DNA from: Aeromonas veronii | GTDB taxonomy: Bacteria; Pseudomonadota; Gammaproteobacteria; Enterobacterales; Aeromonadaceae | NCBI GenBank assembly: GCA_041319085.1 | Contig: CP101033.1 | Span: forward strand, 583,001 to 647,000 | Length of the DNA stretch: 64,000 nucleotides | Direction of reading: 5' to 3' | Part shown: piece by piece, positions 8,939-16,037 of the stretch | Numbering within the stretch: position 1 is the stretch's first letter | How the letters are laid out: the number at the start of each line of letters is the position of its first letter | Notes under the pieces: model-generated | The model's database searches: none | Told to the model about the DNA's origin: nothing | Seen by the model: only the letters and a program-made list of their open reading frames with translations | Position numbers and translations under genes: made by a program

Positions 8939-11268
8939 TCCTCCTCCTCTTGGTAGTCGTTCTGTTCTTGCAGCCACTCCGGGGTGTCCAGCTGCTCCAG
9001 TTCGGCCCACATGTGTGACTGATAGGGCTCCGGCAGCATCTCGATCCAGCTGTGCGTACCGGCGTGGCCCTGTGCCCGGTAAACCTTGCCGCACAGCTCG
9101 ACCAGCATTGGCCAGTCTTCGTCCCCCTGCGGCAGGGCGTATTCGTCCGGCTGGCCCTGTTCGGCTGGCCGCTGGCCCGCTGGCTGCCAGTCCGGCTCGC
9201 TCGGCACAGCGCGTGCCGCCTGCAACTGGCCGTTTTCCAGCCAGAGGGTGAAACCGTCCACGCTGACGTTCGAGCCAGAGCGTAATCGGTCGATAGAGAG
9301 GGGGGATAAACCCCATTGCTCTACCATTAACTGATCCGCGTAGGCCTCTGGATCCGGCCGCGTACAGTTATTGTCAGAGCTCCAAGGGGCCGGGCTGTCG
9401 CCCGTCTCAACCCCAACACCCCCAACCGCACCACCGGCGGCCTTGGTGGCCTCATAGGTGCCCGCTGGCACCACTTCCCACCCCTGCAGTCTGGTCTTGA
9501 TACCCAAGCGAGCGGAGTGCAACCCCATCAGGCGCTTGATGTCCTCGCCGTAGCAGTTGGCCTGCTCCTCGATGAGGTGGGCCAGCTTGATGGGGTGCTC
9601 GGCACGGGTCGCCAGTGCGCCGCCCATGGCCTCCAGATAGCAGCGGAAAATAGCGTTATCCGCGGCAAAGCGGGCCGCCTCAAAGCAGGGGTCTTGCAAT
9701 ATCGGCTTGGGTGGCCCCACCAGATCGCCATGCTTCTTGGCGTTGCTGATGCGGCGCAGCTCGCGCCAGACCCCGACCGGGGCGCCGCCGATCTGCTGAA
9801 AAGTGCGGATCCCCCACCAACTGGCCCACGCGCACGAATGCAACGCGCCCTGAGCTGCGGGGGTGTTGGCCTCCTCATCGTCACCGACATAGGCGCCATC
9901 GATATTTTTTGCGATGTATTTGGCCAGATAGCCGGTGGCATCGCCCTTGGTCGGGTCGATCAGCTTCCAATCGAAGCGGGGCGTGATATCGGTAAAGGTG
10001 GGCGCGGCGATGGGGTTGCGCACCAGCTCGGCGCGGTCATCGGTCAGGGCGTAGCGCTGCAGGGTGCTGATCACCTTGTTGCGATCGCTCGGGCGCATAA
10101 ACAGCAGCATGTGCCAGTGCGGCGTCCCGTCGTGATGCGGTTCGCAGACCCGAAAGCCATACACCGGGGTGTTGTTGCGCTTGAGCGCGGCGCGGGTCAG
10201 GCTCCACAGCTTGGCAAGGTATGAGCACGTTTCGCGCGGTGTCGCGCCCTGGTACTTGTCATTTTCGATGGTCTTGCCGTTGCTGGCGGTCTTCCAGGCG
10301 TGGAACTGGCTCGGGGCCGTCCAGGTGAAAAATACCCCCACATGGCCCTGCTGCTCGGCGTAATCCTCAAAGCCGCGCATGCGGGTCATCATCTCGTTGC
10401 GGCGGTTGACCGGGTTGGCAATGCTGGCCTCCCAGCAATCCTTCATCGAGATCACCAGATCATGCTGGGCGTTCATCACCTCTGACTCAGCCAGCCAGCG
10501 CAGCATGGCCCGCTTGCGCTCGCGCACCACCTTCATTGAGGCGTTTGAGACGTAGGCAGAGACCCCCTTGCGCACATAGCCGAGCAGGATGGCAATGTGC
10601 TCCTGCAGCCGATCCCAGCAGCGGTTCACCCGCCGTTCCCACCACTTGGCAGAGAGCAGGCGCACCATCACGCTCAGGATCCAGTTATCCCGCGCCTCAA
10701 TGGTCTGAAAATCCGGCATCTTGCCGACAAACCCCCACTGATCGGCGGGCTGGCGGATGGCCTCCCAAGCCGTCATCAGATCCAGCTCGGCGGCGGGGGT
10801 GCTCTGCTCGATGTTTTTCCAAATCGCGGCGGTCTGATTGGCGAACTGGTGGGCGACCCGCTTTCGGCCGTCATCATCGCGCAGCTGCTGCGCATCGACC
10901 GGGATCGCCACCACCAACGACCTGACCCACTTCACCCGCTCGCGCAGCCAGATGTTGGCGCTGCGGCAATGTCGTGATGTGCCATCTTTGCGGCGGCGTA
11001 CGTACTGCTTGAACAACGCCTGAGTGAACTGCGGCGAGAGGCCATCGAGCAGCTGCACCGCCCACACCAGATCATACTCACCGGGGCCGCCGATAAAGGC
11101 CGCCGCCAGCGGGGTGTCTGGCATCGCGTTGGCGAGCGCATCGATGCGGGCCTTGAGCGTCCGCCGCGACAGTGGCAGCTGGCCGCGCTTCGGCGTGGGC
11201 ATGAGAGAGATGGCAAAACCGAACTGGCCAGCCTCGCAGGCTGGCGCGTTATTATGTTGATACGTCAC
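8923..11268 (-). CDS. A: Replication initiation endonuclease gpA (HUH family)
   Basis: A 781-residue P2 gpA-type protein. It nicks one strand at the phage origin and starts rolling-circle replication. The metal-binding HUH motif is PHWHMLLFM (His384, His386). The paired catalytic tyrosines are in GYLAKYIAKN (Tyr447, Tyr451), almost the spacing known for P2 gpA. The C-terminus ends in an acidic run. The start is GTG at 11268-11266 and overlaps the upstream stop (GTGA). No separate ribosome site is seen, so translation is probably coupled. In P2 the origin lies inside A; I could not place it here. Confidence 0.92.
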   Translation of the reverse strand: MTYQHNNAPACEAGQFGFAISLMPTPKRGQLPLSRRTLKARIDALANAMPDTPLAAAFIGGPGEYDLVWAVQLLDGLSPQFTQALFKQYVRRRKDGTSRHCRSANIWLRERVKWVRSLVVAIPVDAQQLRDDDGRKRVAHQFANQTAAIWKNIEQSTPAAELDLMTAWEAIRQPADQWGFVGKMPDFQTIEARDNWILSVMVRLLSAKWWERRVNRCWDRLQEHIAILLGYVRKGVSAYVSNASMKVVRERKRAMLRWLAESEVMNAQHDLVISMKDCWEASIANPVNRRNEMMTRMRGFEDYAEQQGHVGVFFTWTAPSQFHAWKTASNGKTIENDKYQGATPRETCSYLAKLWSLTRAALKRNNTPVYGFRVCEPHHDGTPHWHMLLFMRPSDRNKVISTLQRYALTDDRAELVRNPIAAPTFTDITPRFDWKLIDPTKGDATGYLAKYIAKNIDGAYVGDDEEANTPAAQGALHSCAWASWWGIRTFQQIGGAPVGVWRELRRISNAKKHGDLVGPPKPILQDPCFEAARFAADNAIFRCYLEAMGGALATRAEHPIKLAHLIEEQANCYGEDIKRLMGLHSARLGIKTRLQGWEVVPAGTYEATKAAGGAVGGVGVETGDSPAPWSSDNNCTRPDPEAYADQLMVEQWGLSPLSIDRLRSGSNVSVDGFTLWLENGQLQAARAVPSEPDWQPAGQRPAEQGQPDEYALPQGDEDWPMLVELCGKVYRAQGHAGTHSWIEMLPEPYQSHMWAELEQLDTPEWLQEQNDYQEEEEWAWA

Positions 11269-11522
11269 TGGTGATGGCTACCCGACAGCTCTCTGATGTT
11301 ATTTCGGCAAGATGCCAGCGCGCGGCGGGCATGGTTCATCATCTTCCGGGCGGCGGCGCACTGGCGCAGGGTCAGGGCGATGCTGTTATGCGGCCGCGGT
11401 GAGTGGCGGCGCATCTCCTTCAGGTTGCGCTGGTAGTAGCGCAGGCGGGCGGCATCATCGAGCATGGTTTCGCGCCAGCTATCGACGCGGGCGTGCAGCT
11501 CGGAGATCAGGCGGTGGCTCAT
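11265..11522 (-). CDS. Small phage protein upstream of A
   Basis: An 85-residue basic helical protein beginning MSHRLISELHARVDSWRE. The start at 11522 is set by a strong site, GGGGGAGGTGATC, directly before the ATG. The longer frame upstream lacks such a site. It contains LRYYQRNLKEMRRH and several Arg/His residues but no known motif. It overlaps A by 4 bp. Function unknown. Confidence 0.65.
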   Translation of the reverse strand: MSHRLISELHARVDSWRETMLDDAARLRYYQRNLKEMRRHSPRPHNSIALTLRQCAAARKMMNHARRALASCRNNIRELSGSHHQ

Positions 11523-11815
11523 GTGATCACCTCCCCCAGACCGTGCAGCGGTGCCACATCTGCCCACCAGTCACCGATGGTGCGCGCCAGCGCAACCTCA
11601 CCAACCGCCAACGCCAGCCAATACAACCCCCTGATCGCCCCCAACGACAGCAACTCCTCCCGGCTGCCATCAACGCTGTGGCCATAAACCTGCGTCTCAA
11701 GCTGAAACGCCCTGGCCAGCGAACTCACCGGCTCAGGCGCCCGCAGGTGAGCGGGGCCAGCCTCGGTTTCAGCCAGCTCGTCAACGGGCGGCTCCAGTTC
11801 AAACAGGTCGCTCAT
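11519..11815 (-). CDS. Hypothetical early phage protein, 98 aa
   Basis: An acidic 98-residue protein beginning MSDLFELEPPVDELAETE, with a hydrophobic C-terminal stretch (GLYWLALAVGEVALARTIGDWW). It overlaps both neighbours by 4 bp in the chain of small early genes. I do not recognise it. Confidence 0.6.
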   Translation of the reverse strand: MSDLFELEPPVDELAETEAGPAHLRAPEPVSSLARAFQLETQVYGHSVDGSREELLSLGAIRGLYWLALAVGEVALARTIGDWWADVAPLHGLGEVIT

Positions 11816-12021
11816 ACCTCATCCCCCATCACTGAATCGTCATCGAGCAGATCGGCCGGGCGGCTGGTCACGACCAGTTGCACCTGGATGTACTCATCCC
11901 CCGCGTAGAGGTCGCCCAGGGCGATCCGGTTCTCCTGTTCGCCACTGGCCAACAGCTCAGTGAGCAGCGGCAGCACCGCCTGTTCGGCGCGCTGGGCGAT
12001 ATGGATTGCATCGATGCTCAT
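11812..12021 (-). CDS. Hypothetical early phage protein, 69 aa
   Basis: An acidic 69-residue protein (MSIDAIHIAQRAEQAV...) ending DDDSVMGDEV. It overlaps both neighbours by 4 bp. No motif is recognised. Its reality rests on the unbroken ATGA-coupled operon. Confidence 0.55.
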   Translation of the reverse strand: MSIDAIHIAQRAEQAVLPLLTELLASGEQENRIALGDLYAGDEYIQVQLVVTSRPADLLDDDSVMGDEV

Positions 12022-12209
12022 ACTTCGCCCCTCCGGTTCATGGCGCGAAACAGCTGATGCCAGCGCAACTGACGGCGGGCCAGCTCACGCAGGGCGCGCC
12101 CCTCGGGGCCGAGCTTGCCAGAGGATGCCAGCACCGAAACCCGGCGCGGCAGATCGACCAAATGATCCACCGCGGCTTGCAGGGTGATGGGATAAAACTG
12201 CTCGCTCAT
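12018..12209 (-). CDS. Hypothetical early phage protein, 63 aa
   Basis: A 63-residue, mostly helical basic protein (MSEQFYPITLQAAVDHL...) with a C-terminal RALRELARRQLRWHQLFRAM helix. Coupled to both neighbours by 4-bp overlaps. Function unknown. Confidence 0.55.
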   Translation of the reverse strand: MSEQFYPITLQAAVDHLVDLPRRVSVLASSGKLGPEGRALRELARRQLRWHQLFRAMNRRGEV

Positions 12210-12379
12210 GCGACCCCCTCAATCACCTGCACCGCCCCGCTGGGCAGCAACTCCAAACGGGCGTACTCGCGCGGGCCGCGCAGCCAGGCCGTCCCGACAC
12301 AGATAAACCCCACGCGCACCAGATAGGCATTCGCGGCTGACAGGTTCGGCAGCTTGGTGGTAGTGATAACGGCGCTCAT
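12206..12379 (-). CDS. Hypothetical early phage protein, 57 aa
   Basis: From the ATG at 12379 the product is 57 residues (MSAVITTTKLPNLSAANAYL...). The ATG overlaps the upstream stop, so it is preferred over the in-frame start at 12427. The sequence suggests a small beta-rich fold (RLELLPSGAVQVIEGVA). Function unknown. Confidence 0.5.
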   Translation of the reverse strand: MSAVITTTKLPNLSAANAYLVRVGFICVGTAWLRGPREYARLELLPSGAVQVIEGVA

Positions 12380-12636
12380 GACTGTGCCCCCTGCTGTTGG
12401 TCGGCCGCGATGCCGGTCATCAGCCACTGGGCATACGATCCCAGGATGGAGTGATTGGCGATCAGCAAAAACAGGCTGCCGCCGATCTCGCGGTATCCCA
12501 GCTCGTAGTTTTTGAGCGTTAACGGCGACATCCCCAACAGGGCGGCAAACTGCGGGCGGCTCAGGTTCAGCTGCTCCCGCAACTGGCGCAGGCGCTTGGC
12601 GGCGCGGTGGTTCAACACATTGATCGTGGCAGTCAT
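12376..12636 (-). CDS. Small HTH (XRE-like) DNA-binding protein
   Basis: An 86-residue protein with a helix-turn-helix at about residues 11-45: AKRLRQLREQLNLSRPQFAALLG, then MSPLTLKNYELGYREIGG. The ATG at 12636 is chosen because GGAG lies 6 bases upstream; the in-frame ATG at 12648 has no such site. It probably regulates phage or host promoters. It is neither the CI nor the Cro-like gene, which lie elsewhere in this prophage. Confidence 0.65.
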   Translation of the reverse strand: MTATINVLNHRAAKRLRQLREQLNLSRPQFAALLGMSPLTLKNYELGYREIGGSLFLLIANHSILGSYAQWLMTGIAADQQQGAQS

Positions 12637-12637
12637 C

Positions 12638-12823
12638 TCAAGCTCCATGTGACGGGGCGCGGCGGCCGATGCGGCTAAACAGGGTGGCCCATGCCATCGC
12701 GGCAGGGCGTTCGCACGCGGCGATCAGCTCAGTGGTGCCGTGATAACGCTGGCCACAGCGGGCCAGCTTCTTGTTTTGCAGCCGCAGGTTGCGCAGCGCG
12801 TAGTTAATGGCTAAAGTTCGCAT
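12638..12823 (-). CDS. Hypothetical early phage protein, 61 aa
   Basis: A basic 61-residue protein (MRTLAINYALRNLRLQNKKL...). An AGGA ribosome site precedes the ATG. A hairpin (12851-12888) lies between it and the upstream gene. Function unknown. Confidence 0.5.
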   Translation of the reverse strand: MRTLAINYALRNLRLQNKKLARCGQRYHGTTELIAACERPAAMAWATLFSRIGRRAPSHGA

Positions 12824-12850
12824 GTCAATTTTCCTAGTTGATGATTGAAG

Positions 12851-12888
12851 GCCCGCTTGGAGTTACCGCTCCGTTAAGCGGGCTTTTT
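12851..12888 (+). terminator. Hairpin with T-run, terminator-like on the plus strand
   Basis: GCCCGCTT (12851-12858) pairs with AAGCGGGC (12876-12883), with GGAG/CTCC extending the stem, and TTTTT follows on the plus strand. No plus-strand gene ends here. On the minus strand it sits right after the stop of the 153-residue ORF but lacks a T-run, so in the early operon it may act as an attenuator or processing site instead. Confidence 0.5.
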
Positions 12889-13348
12889 ATTGCCCGATTG
12901 CGCGCGGGCCTGATTGGCTCATCGCGATGCCCGCCGCAATGGCGCGCCGTTGTTGCAGCCGTGCTGCCCGTTCCCGCTTTAATCTGTCGATATCTCCGGT
13001 TGGAGTGGTCACCGGTGCCGGATGCCACACCGCACTGTCACAGCCGCAGCTAAACGCCCCCTGATACTCCAGCGCCATCACCGCCAGGCGGATCGCCTCG
13101 CGCTGTGCATGGGGCAGGGCCGACAGCGTGGCGGTCATCAGCTGACCGCGCGGCAGGCGAGCGATAGCGCAGATAGCGGCGCGCTTGGCATCGCTGATGG
13201 CCAACCAATCCACATCCAGCCGGCTGCGCGTCTTACCGAACATCTCGCGCAGCAGCATGCAGCCCGCGGTGTTCATGGCGACCTGCTCCTCTGGCGTCAG
13301 CCCCGCCAGATTGCGCTCCGAGTGGTTAATGCGTTGTTGTTGTTGCAT
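12887..13348 (-). CDS. Hypothetical early phage protein, 153 aa
   Basis: A 153-residue protein starting MQQQQRINHSERNLAGLTPEEQVAMN with an AAGGGGG ribosome site. It contains a helical middle (AICAIARLPRGQLMTATLSALPHAQREAIRLAV), an FSCGCDS cysteine pair and a basic C-terminal part. Similar proteins occur in early regions of P2-like Aeromonas phages, from memory. Function unknown. Confidence 0.6.
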   Translation of the reverse strand: MQQQQRINHSERNLAGLTPEEQVAMNTAGCMLLREMFGKTRSRLDVDWLAISDAKRAAICAIARLPRGQLMTATLSALPHAQREAIRLAVMALEYQGAFSCGCDSAVWHPAPVTTPTGDIDRLKRERAARLQQRRAIAAGIAMSQSGPRAIGQ

Positions 13349-13419
13349 GGGTTCCCCCTTACATCGTCGTATGACATCCGTGACACAATGGCCCGCTGGC
13401 GCGGGCCGCCTGCACCCGA

Positions 13420-13707
13420 CTACCGGGCGCGCCCCTTGGCAGACCGCCGCAGGGTCTCGACTGCCGCAAACTTCCGCGGCACCGAATTGATCCCCTCCAA
13501 TCCCCCTTGGTATGACACCGGCAGCACCACTGCCGGGTTACGAAACACTGAAGGCTGATACTCGAGCACAAACCCCGCTACCAACTTCGCCCTGAACCGG
13601 CAGTCTTCATTGCGGCAAACCATTACCGCTTCAAAGGTGATCCCCGACAGCCAGCGTGAGGTACGGGTGCGCATGACGGCCTTGCAATGCGGGCACTTAA
13701 CGTTCAA
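13420..13707 (-). CDS. ogr: Ogr/Delta-type late transcription activator
   Basis: A 95-residue zinc-finger protein. The family signature is present: KCPHCKAVMRTRTSRWLSG, then VCRNEDCRFRAKLVAGF, giving the C-x2-C...C-x4-C metal site of P2 Ogr and P4 Delta. These bind upstream of late promoters and contact RNA polymerase alpha. The TTG at 13707 is chosen because AAGGGGA lies five bases upstream; the frame also opens at a weaker TTG seven codons earlier. The C-terminal 40 residues extend beyond P2 Ogr. It sits in the early operon rather than near the tail genes. Confidence 0.8.
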   Translation of the reverse strand: MNVKCPHCKAVMRTRTSRWLSGITFEAVMVCRNEDCRFRAKLVAGFVLEYQPSVFRNPAVVLPVSYQGGLEGINSVPRKFAAVETLRRSAKGRAR

Positions 13708-13717
13708 AAAAATCCCC

Positions 13718-14236
13718 TTACGCGCCAAAGCCGGCGCGGAAAATGTCGGCGGCGATCGTCGCCCCCGGAACGGTGTGATATTTCTCTTCCACCTCGGTGG
13801 CGAGCAGCACCATCTGCTCGATGCCAGCCAGCAACCCGCCCATCAGCGCATTGCGATGCAACTTGGTGACACGGCCACCGCTCAGCACCTGGGTGGCCTG
13901 CGCCGTGACGCCCATGATCTGGGCACTGACATTGAGCGCCTGCTGGGCGCGCGCCTCGGGCCGGATCGCCGCCCCTGACTCAGGCAGCCGAACGGCGGTG
14001 AGGCCACAATCCAGCAACAACCCATCAAACAGCAGGTCATCGCCGGTGGCGTGGTAGAGGGCGATCAGATCGAAAGCGGATAACTTGTGCTTCTCACTGG
14101 CCGGATTGAATTTGTTGTGCAGCGTCCCCTTGGGCAGGCCAAACTCGCGCTCCAGCTCGCTGATGTTGTGCGCCCCCTTGAAGGCGTCGCAGGCGGCGGC
14201 AAAGTGACGGTGTGACGGCGGTTGCTTGTTTAACAC
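13718..14236 (-). CDS. Phage regulatory protein CII family (CP76)
   Basis: A 172-residue protein of the Phage_CP76 regulatory family. It has an HTH-like N-terminus (ISELEREFGLPKGTLHNKFNP), then HKLSAFDLIALYHATGDD, typical of the family. The GTG at 14236 is preferred over the ATG at 14299 because GGAGGG precedes it. It follows the Cro-like and winged-helix-like genes in the leftward early operon. It probably acts in the lysis/lysogeny decision; its exact target is unknown. Confidence 0.75.
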   Translation of the reverse strand: MLNKQPPSHRHFAAACDAFKGAHNISELEREFGLPKGTLHNKFNPASEKHKLSAFDLIALYHATGDDLLFDGLLLDCGLTAVRLPESGAAIRPEARAQQALNVSAQIMGVTAQATQVLSGGRVTKLHRNALMGGLLAGIEQMVLLATEVEEKYHTVPGATIAADIFRAGFGA

Positions 14237-14300
14237 TCTGATTTCCCTCCAAAGGTCGCTATGGTTGGCTGACTGACTGACCGGCTGGTTGCAAGGCAAC

Positions 14301-14510
14301 TCAACGCGACACCAGCGCCTCTTTTTGACACTGCAGGCGCAACGCCTCGAGATTGATCAGCACCTTCTGGCGGCTGCCTGGCTTGGTCAGGGTGGGCAAA
14401 CGGCCACCATCAAGCAGGGTTTGGACGTAGTCCTCGCTGAACCCGGCCAGCTCGGCGAACTTCTCCTTGGAGCAAACCGGAAAGGTGTAAACAGTGATGG
14501 TTGGCGTCAT
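14301..14510 (-). CDS. Small putative DNA-binding protein (Cox/excisionase-like)
   Basis: A 69-residue protein with the layout of a winged-helix excisionase/Cox factor: KEKFAELAGFSEDYVQTLLDGGRLPTL followed by GSRQKVLINLEALR. In P2-like phages a Cox protein in this position represses the lysogenic promoter and helps excision. AAGGG precedes the ATG. The call rests on fold-like pattern and position, not on strong identity. Confidence 0.55.
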   Translation of the reverse strand: MTPTITVYTFPVCSKEKFAELAGFSEDYVQTLLDGGRLPTLTKPGSRQKVLINLEALRLQCQKEALVSR

Positions 14511-14520
14511 GGCGTAGCCC

Positions 14521-14715
14521 TTACTGCGCGGGGTTATCAGGGGTGAGCTTGATAGGGTCGGCCTTCAACTTGCCGCCGGTCAGCACTTCAATCTGGTAGG
14601 CGCGGCCCTGGGGGATGGTTTCGCCCCATTTACTCACTGCGACATGAGTAATTCCCAGAGCTTTGGCGGCCTTATCAACACCGCCAAAGTAACTTAAGAC
14701 ATCACTTTTCTTCAT
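14521..14715 (-). CDS. Cro-like repressor (DicC/YdaS type)
   Basis: A 64-residue HTH protein. The segment MKKSDVLSYFGGVDKAAKAL, then ITHVAVSKWGETIPQGRAYQIEVLTGGKL, is typical of Cro/DicC-like repressors. It is divergent from CI across a 109-bp operator region. Its ribosome site AGGTGG overlaps one operator-like sequence (14724-14733). It is the first gene of the leftward early operon. Confidence 0.8.
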   Translation of the reverse strand: MKKSDVLSYFGGVDKAAKALGITHVAVSKWGETIPQGRAYQIEVLTGGKLKADPIKLTPDNPAQ

Positions 14716-14723
14716 TCTGGGCC

Positions 14724-14733
14724 ACCTAAGGTT
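14724..14733. promoter_or_regulatory. Operator-like half-palindrome over the cro ribosome site
   Basis: ACCTAAGGTT resembles the two perfect AACCTAGGTT palindromes nearby. It overlaps the Cro-like gene's ribosome site, where bound repressor would block expression. Confidence 0.5.
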
Positions 14734-14747
14734 CCTTTGATGTCGCC

Positions 14748-14776
14748 AATGTAACCTAGGTTTTCACATGCTGCAA
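14748..14776 (-). promoter_or_regulatory. Leftward early promoter with internal operator
   Basis: On the minus strand TTGCAG (14776-14771) and TACATT (14753-14748) are 17 bp apart. The palindrome AACCTAGGTT (14753-14762) fills the spacer next to the -10 box, so a bound repressor would occlude polymerase. This should drive the Cro-like and early operon. Confidence 0.65.
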
Positions 14777-14812
14777 GCAAATAAAGAAACTTTAGTGTCC
14801 CTCTCTTGCTGT

Positions 14813-14822
14813 AACCTAGGTT
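14813..14822. promoter_or_regulatory. Operator AACCTAGGTT at the cI start
   Basis: This is a second perfect copy of the palindrome at 14753-14762, exactly 60 bp away. It ends 2 bp before the cI ATG, where a ribosome site would normally lie. It may provide autoregulation of CI. Confidence 0.7.
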
Positions 14823-14824
14823 TC

Positions 14825-15508
14825 ATGACGATAAACGATCGAATCCTATCTAGGCGCAAACTCCTCAAGCTATCCCAGTTAGAGCTAGCCAATCGCATCG
14901 GCATTACTCGGGTATCTGTTGGCAAATGGGAGTCAGGACTAAACCAGCCAAAAGGCCGCTATCTCAACGATTTAGCGGCGGCGCTTGGTGTGACTGTCGA
15001 TTGGTTGCTGACCGGGAAAGAAGAGAGCGCAACTGGCGTGATGGAGTCCTCGTTCCCTGGTTACCGCAACGTCGAACCGGCGACCATCCCACAGGGTGGC
15101 AGGGTGCCGATCCTCAGCTATGTGCAGGCAGGTAACTGGCGGGAGATCTGCGAACAGGCCAGCGGCTTCGATGGCAATGTCGAGTATGTGACAGCCAGCG
15201 TGGACATCGGCCCGTGCGGCTTTGGCCTCTGGCTACGTGGTAACTCGATGGCCCCGCAGTTCAATGAGGGGGATCTGGTGATCGTTGACCCGGACGAACA
15301 GCCTCGCCCAGGGGATTTCGTGGTGGCAAAGAATGGCAGCAATGAGGCCACCTTCAAGAAGTACCGCCCCCGCGGCATCGATGAGCACGGGCAAGAGGTG
15401 TTTGAACTGGTGCCCCTCAACGACGATTACCCGCCCATGTACTCCGACCGGCAGCAGATCGAGATCATCGGGGTGATGGTCGAACATCGAATTTTCAGAA
15501 AACGATAG
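14825..15508 (+). CDS. CI-type phage repressor, S24 self-cleaving
   Basis: A 227-residue lambda-CI/LexA-type repressor. It has an N-terminal HTH (LSQLELANRIGITRVSVGKW, about 16-35) and a C-terminal S24 peptidase domain: cleavage pair Ala102-Gly103 (YVQAGNW), catalytic Ser141 (GNSMAPQF) and Lys169 (FVVAKNG). This implies RecA-stimulated autocleavage and SOS induction, unlike classical non-inducible P2. The ATG at 14825 starts the HTH protein. No good ribosome site precedes it and an operator abuts it, so a leaderless message is possible. Confidence 0.9.
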   Translation: MTINDRILSRRKLLKLSQLELANRIGITRVSVGKWESGLNQPKGRYLNDLAAALGVTVDWLLTGKEESATGVMESSFPGYRNVEPATIPQGGRVPILSYVQAGNWREICEQASGFDGNVEYVTASVDIGPCGFGLWLRGNSMAPQFNEGDLVIVDPDEQPRPGDFVVAKNGSNEATFKKYRPRGIDEHGQEVFELVPLNDDYPPMYSDRQQIEIIGVMVEHRIFRKR

Positions 15509-15527
15509 GGCGCGGATGCGCCCTTTT
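15508..15527 (+). terminator. Terminator after cI
   Basis: GGGCGC-GGAT-GCGCCC followed by TTTT starts at the cI stop codon. It separates cI from the cargo genes. Confidence 0.65.
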
Positions 15528-15560
15528 ACTGTCCGTCAGATGGCACAATAAGGAGGTGGA

Positions 15561-16022
15561 ATGAAAAAAACGCTTGCCTTGTTGATGCTGGCCTCTATGC
15601 CAGCGTTATCAGCAAATGGCATCAGTGAGTTCTGCGCTGGTGAGTGGCCCGACGATGACGAGATGTATCAGCACTGCTACCAGGAGCAGTATTCTGCCAA
15701 GTCTGACTTCTCTGAATTATCCGGTGAGATCAAGCAACGATGCGCCAACGAATGGTTGCCTGATTACGTGATGGGACTTTATTGCTACAACGAGCAGACT
15801 AAAGCACGCCGGAAAGTCGGTAATGAACCCGATGATGAAATAACTCGGTACTGCACCAGTGAATGGCAAGACGATCATGAAATGCAAGAGCATTGCATTA
15901 AAAGCCAACGCGCAGCCAAGCGCAGTATAGAGATAAATTATTCAGGCAGCGCAGTATCTAAATGCAAAAGAGAGTGGGGCCTTGACTACGAAATGGTAGA
16001 GCACTGCCTCAGCGAACAATAA
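15561..16022 (+). CDS. Secreted protein with four Cys-flanked EW-D-M repeats (prophage cargo)
   Basis: A 153-residue protein with a signal peptide (MKKTLALLMLASMPALSA, cut near residue 18). The mature part holds four copies of C-x2-E-W-x2-D-x2-M-x3-C-x3-Q, with Cys pairs at 25/39, 61/75, 98/112 and 135/149. Every pair has 13 residues between the cysteines, and the repeat period is 36-37. An oxidised periplasmic or exported location is likely. A GGAGGTGG ribosome site precedes the ATG. It lies between cI and int, the usual place for lysogenic-conversion genes, and is more AT-rich than the phage core. I know of no assigned function. Confidence 0.8.
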   Translation: MKKTLALLMLASMPALSANGISEFCAGEWPDDDEMYQHCYQEQYSAKSDFSELSGEIKQRCANEWLPDYVMGLYCYNEQTKARRKVGNEPDDEITRYCTSEWQDDHEMQEHCIKSQRAAKRSIEINYSGSAVSKCKREWGLDYEMVEHCLSEQ

Positions 16023-16037
16023 CAACATTTACACCGG

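Noticed and set aside
12376..12636. The small HTH protein as the main phage repressor
   Set aside because: It lies deep in the early operon; the divergent S24 protein at 14825 has the repressor architecture and the operators.
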